Origin: Clusia tigrina
Lineage: Eukaryota > Arthropoda > Insecta > Diptera > Clusiidae
Direction: 5' to 3'
Assembly (NCBI GenBank): GCA_920105625.2
Contig: OV050030.1
Location: forward strand, 152,203,988 to 152,267,987
DNA: 64,000 nt
Below the pieces are notes generated by a model. The model made no database searches, had not been told where the DNA came from, and was given only the letters and a program-made list of their open reading frames with translations. The translations under genes were made by a program, and so were the position numbers. This document shows positions 53,813-64,000 of this stretch, piece by piece; position 1 is the stretch's first letter; the number at the start of each line of letters is the position of its first letter.

Positions 53813-54494
53813 CTACAGGCAGGTGCATTACCTGAGCCAGCTTTATCCTCAATAAAACTGAAGCCTCATAACTATGATGGAACCATGGCATTTAGCGTCT
53901 TCAGAATGCTGTTTGAGATTCCCGCTAGCACAAATGGTTGGAGTGCTCGCGAAAAAGTGGCTGCATTAACCGTTTCGTTGAAAGGTGCTGCCGCTGATGT
54001 ACTTCAAACTATCTCAGAAAGTGAGCGAGACTGTTATGAAAGTGTGATGAATGACGTTCAACGCAAGTATGGTAGTGAAGCAGATGTACCAAGTAGAGCT
54101 ACGAACACGTGTACAGAAGAGTGGTGAGTCTCAACAACAGTTTGCGGCGGAAGTGGAACGACTGGCGCATCTTGCATACCCAGGAGAGATTACTGAGAGG
54201 TGTATGATGGACACCTTTGTATATGGCATTCGCGATGCGGAGATAAAAGGTTCGGCGATAACAAATCATAAAGCTACATATATGGAGACAGTAGCTAACG
54301 CTTTAACTTCAGAGACAGCAGCCTTGGTGTGTCAGCCAGAATGCAGAGCCCATCAGGTAAGAGTCGAAAGCGGACAAAGTTTCACGGGGAAATACTTTAC
54401 TTGCGGAGAGGTCAGACACATAGCTTGTAATTGCCAGTCGAGACCCAAAACGTTATACATCCCGCTCGCCGGTACGACCACCAAAGCTAGTTAG
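53813..54494 (+). pseudogene. Gag core and zinc knuckle, unit 2
   Basis: As in unit 1, with FEIPAS for FETPAS and MNDVQ for MNAVQ. Confidence 0.85.
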
Positions 54495-54668
54495 ATTCCA
54501 AAATAGGGAATCAGAAAATGTTGATAAGCCGCCGACAAACTAAATGGAGCCAGTCTTGAGGGGCGTGATCTGACTCCCACAACATGTAGCCCCAGAGTCA
54601 TCGTTTCTCAGATTGCTCGGAAAATCAGCAGCTTAACTGTCGACAGCGTAATAAACTGATTAAAAATC

Positions 54669-54933
54669 GTGGTAACATTGGATACGGGCGCATCACATTC
54701 CATAATTAGAAGGTATCTCGTTCGGGAAATCCAGCCGCTTTTAGGAAAAAGATTGCGTACGACAACTGGAGATGATGCACCGGTACTGGTAAAATCACTA
54801 TGGCACTACAACAGTGACGCACTGGTTTGTAGTTGCGGATATTGTGGACGAATTAATCTTCGGTGTGGATTTTATGATACGGAATGAATTCCTGCTAGAT
54901 TTCCTGAAATATCCGAACACCGAAATACCGTGA
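54669..54933 (+). pseudogene. retropepsin, unit 2
   Basis: As in unit 1; LLGKRLRT replaces LLGIRLRT. Confidence 0.8.
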
Positions 54934-55207
54934 TTCATTGGTAAGGATAATTAGGTGTTAAACAAGCCATTGTATCGCGGCGGACAAAAATCCCACCCAT
55001 ATCAGAGGCAGTTATACTGTCCAAAATGGGCGGAGATGTTGAGAAGCACAAAACCCGAATCCTACCAGAAAAGTTATCAATGTTTCAAATACCGCTAGAC
55101 CCACAGAGTAACGAAAGCTAATTGTAAATTGCCAGGCAATTTCAGCAATTATAAACTGAGAGAAGCAACTGCGAGACACGAAAAGAAAGATACGAGCTAA
55201 TAAAAAG

Positions 55208-55621
55208 GTGTTGGACGACCTGGCGAAAGAATGGACTAAACAGTTATCTACAGTACTTATATGCAGCAGTTATATACCTGAAAAACGAGAACAGTTGAAT
55301 GAAATTCATGGAAACATCAGAAAGCGCACACAACTGATGAGTGATAAAATGAAAGCCAGATATGATGTACGAGCAAAGGCCAAGGGATTTCAGGAAGGGC
55401 AGCTAGTTATGCTTCATAATCCGCAAAGGTACAAGGGATTATCGTCAAAACTGCAAACACACTGGGAAGGTCCTTGCAAGGCGATAAAGCAGATCAACGA
55501 TGTAGTGTACCACATTCAGTTGGCGAGAAATGTCAGGAGCAAAATAAAAGTCGTTCATCTGGAGAGGCTATCTCCTTATATAGGTTGCAGTACTATCCTT
55601 GTTCGGGACGAACAAGATTAA
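55208..55621 (+). pseudogene. integrase C-terminal domain, unit 2
   Basis: Protein identical to the copies at 43241 and 49233. Confidence 0.85.
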
Positions 55622-55811
55622 GTGGAGGGCAGTGAAACGTGATTGCATACTTTTAGGATCCCATCTGGAGTTTGACAATGAGTGCACCACACTATGTATC
55701 TACGTCAAGACACGATCCATGCAGATAAAAACTTCTATCGAGGTGTAGATAATGGTGTAGAGAATGTTCTCGAAAATAAAAGCTTACTCAAGAACCCTCT
55801 TTCGAGGTGTA

Positions 55812-57092
55812 CGAGGTTTGATAAAAAAATAACCGTTATTTTCAAAAAGTATTTATTTATTCATCAACAACTATCTTGTCCCCTTCAAAGTAATTCCCCT
55901 CAGATATAATACACTTATGCCAGCGTTTTTTCCAATCCTCGAAACACTTCTGAAACGCTTTTTTGGTATCGCCAACAGCTCCTGTTTCGATTTTTCTTTT
56001 ATCTCCTCAATCGTAGCAAAACGCTTTCCTTTCATCGGTGTCTTCAGTTTTGGAAAGAGGAAAAAGTCAGCGGGGGCCAAGTCCGGTGAATACGGTGGTT
56101 GAGGCATGATAACGGTTTTGTTTTTGGCCAAAAAATTACGCACAAGCATCGATGTGTGAGTTGTTGCGTTATCATGGTGCAAAATCCATGATTGGTTTTT
56201 CCACAATTCTGGGCGTTTCTGACGAATTGCTTCTCGCAAACGGCGCATAACTTCAAGGTAGTATTCCTTGTTGACCGTACGACCTTGTGGCAAGAATTCA
56301 TGATGCACCACGCCATTGCAATCAAAGAAAACTGTCAGCAAAACCTTTACGTTCGACCGAACTTGACGTGCTTTTTTCGGTCTTGGCTCATCTGGACGTT
56401 TCCTTTGGGATGATTGGGCTTTGGTTTCAATGTCATAGCCATGCACCCACGATTCGGCACCAGTTATGATATTTTTGAGGAAATCTGGATCGTCGTTGAC
56501 GATGTTCAACAGCTCCTGAGCGATGTCTATGCGACGTTGTTTTTGCTCAAAATTTAGCAATTTTGGAACAATCTTCGCTGCCGCAGGTTTCATGCCTAAA
56601 ACATCCGTAAATAAATCATCAGCAACCTCTCTGATAGTGATTCGACGATTATCCAAAATCATTTTCTTCACTGCGTCAATGTTTTCATCGGTTGTTGACG
56701 TGCTCGGGCGACCAGGACGAGCATCGTCATTGACATCTTCTCGGCCTTCCTTAAACCGGTTATACCACAATTGAACTTGTGTTCTGCTCATAGTAGACTC
56801 GCCAAAGGCATCAGTCAACATTGCAAATGTCCTTGCGCATTTAATTTCATTTTTTACACAAAACTGAATACAGTTTCTTTGATCCATTTTTTCGAATAGT
56901 ACAAAATCGAAGAGCACACCAAAACACGACTAACCTTTTTATCTGTCAAAAACAAACTGACAATCCAAAATGGTTGGTATTGCCAACATATATAACAGAC
57001 ATGTGTACCAACATAACAGAAAAAAATGCGAACATCGAACATACGTAACTCACGAAATTTGAAAATAACGGTTATTTTTTTATCACACCTCG
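55812..57092 (-). mobile_element. mariner element in LTR 4 (1281 bp)
   Basis: Same position, TIRs and TA flanks as in LTR 3. Confidence 0.93.
55871..56887 (-). pseudogene. mariner transposase in LTR 4: open but catalytically mutated
   Basis: Carries the same TGAESWVHGY change, helix-turn-helix deletion and shifted C-terminus as in LTR 3. It differs by FAMLTDAF for FEMLTVAF and, in the region upstream of the Met, by bases that match LTR 2 rather than LTR 3. Confidence 0.9.
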
Positions 57093-57553
57093 TATATAAG
57101 ATTCGAGAATGATCCAGAAACTTCTTTAATGGTGTAGAGATATTCTAGAAATAGAAAAGATATTTCTTCTTCAACCATTCAAAAGCTAGCTTTATAAGCC
57201 ACCACACTATTAAAGTGAGAAACAGTTGAAAAGCAACCGTAACAGTGTGTACATCGCGCATTTTAATCGAAGCAGCAATATTTGTAATTGTGATTAAGAA
57301 GTAATAAAGTGATTAATGAAATATTAAAAACTTTAACTTAAACTTTAAGCCTAATATTAAGTGTGTAAATTGCAATAATTAAATAAAACTAATTATTTTA
57401 TTTTAACCAGCGATTGTTTGATTATTACACAATCCAGTGGTACGAATCCGAGTATAGAGAGTTCGAGTAAATTGTCGTAACAGAATAAATTGTCAAGAGG
57501 GCAATTTCGTCACAATTGGTGTGAGAAGTGGGATTGTGTATCTGTAATAAACA

Positions 57554-58310
57554 ATGGTTAAATTTGAAAAACAGAGATGGGAGCAGCTCAAGAAGGAGCT
57601 TGAGCGCTTAAACTTGCAAACACAAGGGCATATAGTGGAGCTGCAGGTGCAGTTAAGAAGCGCTTTGGAGGAGCAGGGTATAGACGTCGATGAGTATGAA
57701 TTCCAATTTGAAGAGCAAACGACATCTCGAGAGGAAGAAACACCTCAAGGAACTAATACTGGTAGCTTTGACATGGGCGCACTTATTGGAGTAATACAGA
57801 TGCAGTTCAAACAAAATGCTGAATCAGTCGAAAAAAGTGTTGCATCCGTCAAACAAGATGTCTAAGAACAGTTGGAACAGTAACTACAGAAAAGCTATGA
57901 CAAGTTGCAGCAGCGGTTAGAGCAGAGTGAAACACGACTTGATCTACTAGCGGAACAAAACTCACAGCAGATGAAAGAATTGTCGGAGATGGTAGACAGG
58001 AAGGTGTGTGAAATTGAGACACGGCAAGAATCGTTCGAAAAATCTGTAGAACAAAAATTCATTGCGCACGAGCAGAAGCAGATCGAATTTAAGCAACAAA
58101 TAGAGCAAAGAATTCACCTACTACAGAAAAGTGCATTGCCTGTGCCAGCTTTATCCTCAATAAAACTGAAGCCTCCTACCTATTTAGCGTCTTCAAAATG
58201 CAGTTTGAGACTACCGCTAGCACAAATGGTTGGAGTGCCCGCGAAAAAGTGGCTGCATTAACAGTTTCGTTCAAAGGTGCTGCCGCTCTTTTAAAATATT
58301 ATTATAAATG
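57554..58310 (+). pseudogene. truncated Gag (SAP-domain variant), unit 3
   Basis: As in unit 2, but a 16-bp deletion at about 58183 (PPTYLASS in place of PPTYDGTTTFS) shifts the frame. This deletion accounts for most of the shorter length of unit 3. Confidence 0.82.
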
Positions 58311-58830
58311 ATTTCTTTATTACATTTGCCCTGCTGTATATTCAGAGGTTTTTCTTTAGTTGTGGATTGATAGCTATTATTGTACCATTCTAAGGCTTTA
58401 CTTACTTTTTCTTTTATACTCAAGTGTTTATTTTCTATGTATAGAATTCTTATTCATTCGGCAAGTGTATTATGTAGTCGCTCTAAATCTGAATTGCCTG
58501 CGTGATTATTAGGTTTTACAAGATGAAGTTCTATGTCCTCGTTTCTTAAGTAGTCTTTAATATTAATACTGCGAAATTCGTTATCTGTTATTAATTTAAT
58601 AAAATGTCCGTTTTGAGATTTAAAGAGTCTTAGTTTTTCAATGATAGTTTGGTTATTACGATCTTCTAAGTGATATGCAGTTGCATATTTAGAAAACTTA
58701 TCAATAAAAGTAAGAAAGTTGGTTTTTGAGTTCGTATAGATGTCCATGGGTATGATTTGTCCTATAGCTATTGGGGTTTCGGTTAATTGAAATTTATTTT
58801 TAATTGGTCGCTGGTCATATTTTACTCTGT
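58290..58830 (-). pseudogene. antisense integrase core, unit 3, with a nonsense mutation
   Basis: Same segment as in units 1 and 2, but a T-to-A change near 58455 on the plus strand creates a stop after NTLAE, leaving 97 residues open (58454-58747). Confidence 0.82.
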
Positions 58831-58836
58831 TACATA

Positions 58837-59771
58837 CGAGGTGTGATCAAAAAATAACCGTTATTTTCATCTTTTCGTAGTTACGTATGTTCGATGTTCG
58901 CATTTTTTTTTCTGTTATGTTGGTACACATGTCTGTTATATATGTTGGCAATACCAACCATTTTGGATTGTCAGTTTGTTTTTGACAGATAAAAAGGTTA
59001 GTCGTGTTTTGGTGTGCTCTTCGATTTTGTACTATTCGAAAAAATGGATCAAAGAAACTGTATTCAGTTTTGTGTAAAAAATGAAATTAAATGCGCAAGG
59101 ACATTTGAAATGTTGACTGTGGCCTTTGGCGAGTCTACTATGAGCAGAACACAAGTTCAATTGTGGTATAATCGGAAGGAAGGCCGAGAAGATGTCAATG
59201 ACGAAGCCCGTCCTGGCCGCCCGAGCACGTCAACAACCGATGAAAACATTGACGAAGTGAAGAAAATGATTTTGGATAATCGTCGATTCACTATCAGAGA
59301 GGTTGCTGATGATGTTGGCATATCGTTCGGCTCATGCCAAGCAATTTTTACGGATGTTTTAGGCATGAAACGAAGATTGTTCCAAAATTGCTAAATTTTG
59401 ACCAAAAACAACGTCGCATGGACATCGCTCAGGAGCTGTTTTTGGCCAAAAACAAAACCGTTATCATGCCTCAACCACCGTATTCACCGGACTTGGCCCC
59501 CGCTGACTTTTTCCTCTTTCCAAAACTGAAGACACCGATGAAAGGAAAGCGTTTTGCTACGATTGAGGAGATAAAAGAAAAATCGAAACAGGAGCTGCTG
59601 ACGATACCAAAAACAGCGTTTCAGAAGTGTTTCGAGGATTGAAAAAAATGCTGGCATAAGTGTATTATATCTGAGGGGAATTACTTTAAAGGGGACAAGA
59701 TAGTTGTTGATGAATAAATAAATACTTTATTTTTGATCACACAATAACGGTTCTTTTTGGATCACACCTCG
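58837..59771 (+). mobile_element. internally deleted mariner, unit 3
   Basis: TA-flanked with the same deletion as unit 1. The transposase remnant (59044-59642) has NFDQKQRR for NFEQKQRR. Confidence 0.92.
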
Positions 59772-59773
59772 TA

Positions 59774-60455
59774 CTACAGGCAGGTGCATTACCTGAGCCA
59801 GCTTTATCCTCAATAAAACTGAAGCCTCATAACTATGATGGAACCATGGCATTTAGCGTCTTCAGAATGCTGTTTGAGACTCCCGCTAGCACAAATGGTT
59901 GGAGTGCTCGCGAAAAAGTGGCTGCATTAACCGTTTCGTTGAAAGGTGCTGCCGCTGATGTACTTCAAACTATCTCAGAAAGTGAGCGAGACTGTTATGA
60001 AAGTGTGATGAATGCCGTTCAGCGCAAGTATGGTAGTGAAGCAGATGTACCAAGTAGAGCTACGAACACGTGTACAGAAGAGTGGTGAGTCTCAACAACA
60101 GTTTGCGGCGGAAGTGGAACGACTGGCGCATCTTGCATACCCAGGAGAGATTACTGAGAGGTGTATGATGGACACCTTTGTATATGGCATTCGCGATGCG
60201 GAGATAAAAGGTTCGGCGATAACAAATCATAAAGCTACATATATGGAGACAGTAGCTAACGCTTTAACTTCAGAGACAGCAGCCTTGGTGTGTCAGCCAG
60301 AATGCAGAGCCCATCAGGTAAGAGTCGAAAGCGGACAAAGTTTCACGGGGAAATACTTTACTTGCGGAGAGGTCAGACACATAGCTTGTAATTGCCAGTC
60401 GAGACCCAAAACGTTATACATCCCGCTCGCCGGTACGACCACCAAAGCTAGTTAG
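59774..60455 (+). pseudogene. Gag core and zinc knuckle, unit 3
   Basis: As in unit 1. Confidence 0.85.
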
Positions 60456-60629
60456 ATTCCAAAATAGGGAATCAGAAAATGTTGATAAGCCGCCGACAAA
60501 CTAAATGGAGCCAGTCTTGAGGGGCGTGATCTGACTCCCACAACATGTAGCCCCAGAGTCATCGTTTCTCAGATTGCTCGGAAAATCAGCAGCTTAACTG
60601 TCGACAGCGTAATAAACTGATTAAAAATC

Positions 60630-60894
60630 GTGGTAACATTGGATACGGGCGCATCACATTCCATAATTAGAAGGTATCTCGTTCGGGAAATCCAGCCGCT
60701 TTTAGGAATAAGATTGCGTACGACAACTGGAGATGATGCACCGGTACTGGTAAAATCACTATGGCACTACAACAGTGACGCACTAGTTTGTAGTTGCGGA
60801 TATTGTGGACGAATTAATCTTCGGTGTGGATTTTATGATACGGAATGAATTCCTGCTAGATTTCCTGAAATATCCGAACACCGAAATACCGTGA
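60630..60894 (+). pseudogene. retropepsin, unit 3
   Basis: As in unit 1. Confidence 0.8.
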
Positions 60895-61168
60895 TTCATT
60901 GGTAAGGATAATTAGGTGTTAAACAAGCCATTGTATCGCGGCGGACAAAAATCCCACCCATATCAGAGGCAGTTATACTGTCCAAAATGGGCGGAGATGT
61001 TGAGAAGCACAAAACCCGAATCCTACCAGAAAAGTTATCAATGTTTCAAATACCGCTAGACCCACAGGGTAACGAAAGCTAATTGTAAATTGCCAGGCAA
61101 TTTCAGCAATTATAAACTGAGAGAAGCAACTGCGAGACACGAAAAGAAAGATACGAGCTAATAAAAAG

Positions 61169-61582
61169 GTGTTGGACGACCTGGCGAAAGAATGGACTAA
61201 ACAGTTATCTACAGTACTTATATGCAGCAGTTATATACCTGAAAAACGAGAACAGTTGAATGAAATTCATGAAAACATCAGAAAGCGCACACAACTGATG
61301 AGTGATAAAATGAAAGCCAGATATGATGTACGAGCAAAGGCCAAGGGATTTCAGGAAGGGCAGCTAGTTATGCTTCATAATCCGCAAAGGTACAAGGGAT
61401 TATCGCCAAAACTGCAAACACACTGGGAAGGTCCTTACAAGGTGATAAAGCAGATCAACGATGTAGTGTACCACATTCAGTTGGCGAGAAATGTCAGGAG
61501 CAAAATAAAAGTCATTCATCTGGAGAGGCTATCTCCTTATATAGGTTGCAGTACTATCGTTGTTCGGGACGAACAAGATTAA
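61169..61582 (+). pseudogene. integrase C-terminal domain, unit 3 (ancestral-looking variant)
   Basis: Differs from the three copies to the left at several residues: HENIRK for HGNIRK, LSPKLQ for LSSKLQ, WEGPYKVIKQ for WEGPCKAIKQ, VIHLERL for VVHLERL, TIVVRD for TILVRD. WEGPYKV is the usual form in Ty3/gypsy integrases, so this copy looks closer to the functional ancestor. Confidence 0.85.
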
Positions 61583-61772
61583 GTGGAGGGCAGTGAAACG
61601 TGATTGCATACTTTTAGGATCCCATCTGGAGTTTGACAATGAGTGCACCACACTATGTATCTAAGTCAAGACACGATCCATGCAGATAAAAACTTCTATC
61701 GAGGTGTAGATAATGGTGTAGAGAATGTTCTCGAAAATAAAAGCTTACTCAAGAACCCTCTTTCGAGGTGTA

Positions 61773-63053
61773 CGAGGTTTGATAAAAAAATAACCGTTAT
61801 TTTCAAAAAGTATTTATTTATTCATCAACAACTATCTTGTCCCCTTCAAAGTAATTCCCCTCAGATATAATACACTTATGCCAGCGTTTTTTCCAATCCT
61901 CGAAACACTTCTGAAACGCTTTTTTGGTATCGCCAACAGCTCCTGTTTCGATTTTTCTTTTATCTCCTCAATCGTAGCAAAACGCTTTCCTTTCATCGGT
62001 GTCTTCAGTTTTGGAAAGAGGAAAAAGTCAGCGGGGGCCAAGTCCGGTGAATACGGTGGTTGAGGCATGATAACGGTTTTGTTTTTGGCCAAAAAATTAC
62101 GCACAAGCATCGATGTGTGAGTTGTTGCGTTATCATGGTGCAAAATCCATGATTGGTTTTTCCACAATTCTGGGCGTTTCTGACGAATTGCTTCTCGCAA
62201 ACGGCGCATAACTTCAAGGTAGTATTCCTTGTTGACCGTACGACCTTGTGGCAAGAATTCATGATGCACCACGCCATTGCAATCAAAGAAAACTGTCAGC
62301 AAAACCTTTACGTTCGACCGAACTTGACGTGCTTTTTTCGGTCTTGGCTCATCTGGACGTTTCCTTTGGGATGATTGGGCTTTGGTTTCAATGTCATAGC
62401 CATGCACCCACGATTCGGCACCAGTTATGATATTTTTGAGGAAATCTGGATCGTCGTTGACGATGTTCAACAGCTCCTGAGCGATGTCTATGCGACGTTG
62501 TTTTTGCTCAAAATTGAGCAATTTTGGAACAATCTTCGCTGCCGCAGGTTTCATGCCTAAAACATCCGTAAATAAATCATCAGCAACCTCTCTGATAGTG
62601 ATTCGACGATTATCCAAAATCATTTTCTTCACTGCGTCAATGTTTTCATCGGTTGTTGACGTGCTCGGGCGACCAGGACGAGCATCGTCATTGACATCTT
62701 CTCGGCCTTCCTTAAACCGGTTATACCACAATTGAACTTGTGTTCTGCTCATAGTAGACTCGCCAAAGGCAACAGTCAACATTTCAAATGTCCTTGCGCA
62801 TTTAATTTCATTTTTTACACAAAACTGAATACAGTTTCTTTGATCCATTTTTTCGAATAGTTCAAAATCGAAGAGCACACCAAAACACGACTAACCTTTT
62901 TATCTGTCAAAAACAAACTGACAATCCAAAATGGTTGGTATTGCCAACATATATAACAGCCATGTGTACCAACATAACAGAAAAAAATGCGAACATCGAA
63001 CATACGTAACTCACGAAATTTGAAAATAACGGTTATTTTTTTATCACACCTCG
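61773..63053 (-). mobile_element. mariner element in LTR 5 (1281 bp)
   Basis: Same position, TIRs and TA flanks as in LTRs 2-4. Confidence 0.93.
61832..62848 (-). pseudogene. mariner transposase in LTR 5: open but catalytically mutated
   Basis: Shares TGAESWVHGY and the other lesions of LTRs 3 and 4. In the N-terminal part (FEMLTVAF) and upstream bases it matches LTR 3 rather than LTR 4. Confidence 0.9.
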
Positions 63054-63514
63054 TATATAAGATTCGAGAATGATCCAGAAACTTCTTTAATGGTGTAGAG
63101 ATATTCTAGAAATAGAAAAGATATTTCTTCTTCAACCATTCAAAAGCTAGCTTTATAAGCCACCACACTATTAAAGTGAGAAACAGTTGAAAAGCAACCG
63201 TAACAGTGTGTACATCGCGCATTTTAATCGAAGCAGCAATATTTGTAATTGTGATTAAGAAGTAATAAAGTGATTAATGAAATATTAAAAACTTTAACTT
63301 AAACTTTAAGCCTAATATTAAGTGTGTAAATTGCAATAATTAAATAAAACTAATTATTTTATTTTAACCAGCGATTGTTTGATTATTACACAATCCAGTG
63401 GTACGAATCCGAGTATAGAGAGTTAGAGTAAATTGTCGTAACAGAATAAATTGTCAAGAGGGCAATTTCGTCACAATTGGTGTGAGAAGTGGGATTGTGT
63501 ATCTGTAATAAACA

Positions 63515-64000
63515 ATGGTTAAATTTGAAAAACAGAGATGGGAGCAGCTCAAGAAGGAGCTTGAGCGCTTAAACTTGCAAACACAAGGGCATATAGTGGA
63601 GCTGCAGGTGCAGTTAAGAAGCGCTTTGGAGGAGCAGGGTATAGACGTCGATGAGTATGAATTCCAATTTGAAGAGCAAACGACATCTCGAGAGGAAGAA
63701 ACACCTCAAGGAACTAATACTGGTAGCTTTGACATGGGCGCACTTATTGGAGTAATACAGATGCAGTTCAAACAAAATGCTGAATCAGTCGAAAAAAGTG
63801 TTGCATCCGTCAAACAAGATGTCTAAGAACAGTTGGAACAGTAACTACAGAAAAGCTATGACAAGTTGCAGCAGCGGTTAGAGCAGAGTGAAACACGACT
63901 TGATCTACTAGCGGAACAAAACTCACAGCAGATGAAAGAATTGTCGGAGATGGTAGACAGGAAGGTGTGTGAAATTGAGACACGGCAAGAATCGTTCGAA
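63515..64000 (+). pseudogene. truncated Gag (SAP-domain variant), unit 4, cut by window edge
   Basis: Same start, SAP segment and first stop (63824) as in units 2 and 3. The unit continues beyond the window. Confidence 0.85.

Larger units (their letters stand above)
55631..57431 (+). repeat. LTR 4, interrupted by a mariner
   Basis: Same structure as LTR 3; primer-binding site at 57437. Confidence 0.88.
61592..63392 (+). repeat. LTR 5, interrupted by a mariner
   Basis: Same structure as LTR 3; primer-binding site at 63399. Confidence 0.88.
43664..64000 (+). repeat. head-to-tail tandem array of a composite retroelement unit
   Basis: Four successive LTR starts at 43664, 49656, 55631 and 61592 define units of 5992, 5975 and 5961 bp plus an incomplete fourth unit at the right edge. 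Every internal landmark repeats with the same spacing: mariner, Gag start, antisense integrase, deleted mariner, protease and integrase C-terminus. The units differ by scattered substitutions and small indels only. Neighbouring units share one LTR, as expected from unequal recombination between LTRs of a tandem or from insertion of multimeric DNA. Confidence 0.95.

Noticed and set aside
43664..64000. Separate independent insertions of the same LTR element
   Set aside because: Internal junctions, mariner positions and unit lengths are the same in all copies and there is no non-element DNA between them, so the copies arose by tandem duplication.

Overview
This window is eukaryotic and almost certainly from a fly (Diptera). 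The evidence is one spliced exon of a Gs-class G-protein alpha subunit (3017-3137) and a transposon community typical of fly genomes: LOA, Jockey and I-clade non-LTR retrotransposons, a hAT-like element, Tc1/mariner elements, and BEL/Pao, copia-like and Ty3/gypsy-type LTR elements. No bacterial gene structure, rRNA, CRISPR array or tRNA gene was recognised. The species cannot be fixed from the sequence. Apart from the Galphas exon, every protein-like segment I can assign belongs to a mobile element, nearly all broken.

Layout. 1-2705 is a decayed BEL/Pao element between two related LTRs. 2706-4150 is AT-rich intron-like DNA holding the Galphas exon. 4150-15425 is a nest: a copia-like element (Gag before 4713, protease after 15240) is split by a hAT-like element (4714-15232, 8-bp target duplication CTAATCAC, matching terminal inverted repeats). 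The hAT is itself split by two minus-strand LOA elements (about 5199-9890 and 10232-14156). 15430-18440 holds an I-clade ORF1 and endonuclease with a repeat-bearing, LTR-like insert. 18650-22170 holds a CR1/Jockey-type 3' end and a decayed Jockey element. 22178-32690 is a second nest: an I-clade ORF2 split by a Jockey element (23060-24954, duplication GCATTAAC) and by a mosaic LOA element (25864-30927, duplication TACCCTTT). 32700-39960 is AT-rich with fragments of Jockey ORF1, a Jockey endonuclease, a mariner, a Tc1-like transposase and a non-LTR element.

The most unusual part is 39980-64000. Here a Ty3/gypsy-type LTR element that has lost its RT, RNase H and integrase core (it keeps a SAP-domain Gag, protease, integrase C-terminus, LTRs, PBS and polypurine tract) forms a head-to-tail array. 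The unit is 5961-5992 bp and is present at least 3.4 times, running off the right edge. Each unit carries a full-size mariner (minus strand) inside the LTR, a truncated Gag, an antisense integrase core from another LTR element, an internally deleted mariner (plus strand), and a second Gag-protease-integrase-C-terminus segment. A transcript from one LTR to the next would contain sense and antisense mariner and could fold into a long hairpin. The units are nearly identical, so the expansion is young, or partly an assembly effect.

These elements do not form a pathway. The biology readable here is the order of insertions, recombination between elements, and growth of a transposon-derived macrosatellite. 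Boundaries marked by target duplications or TA/TIR ends are exact; others are approximate.
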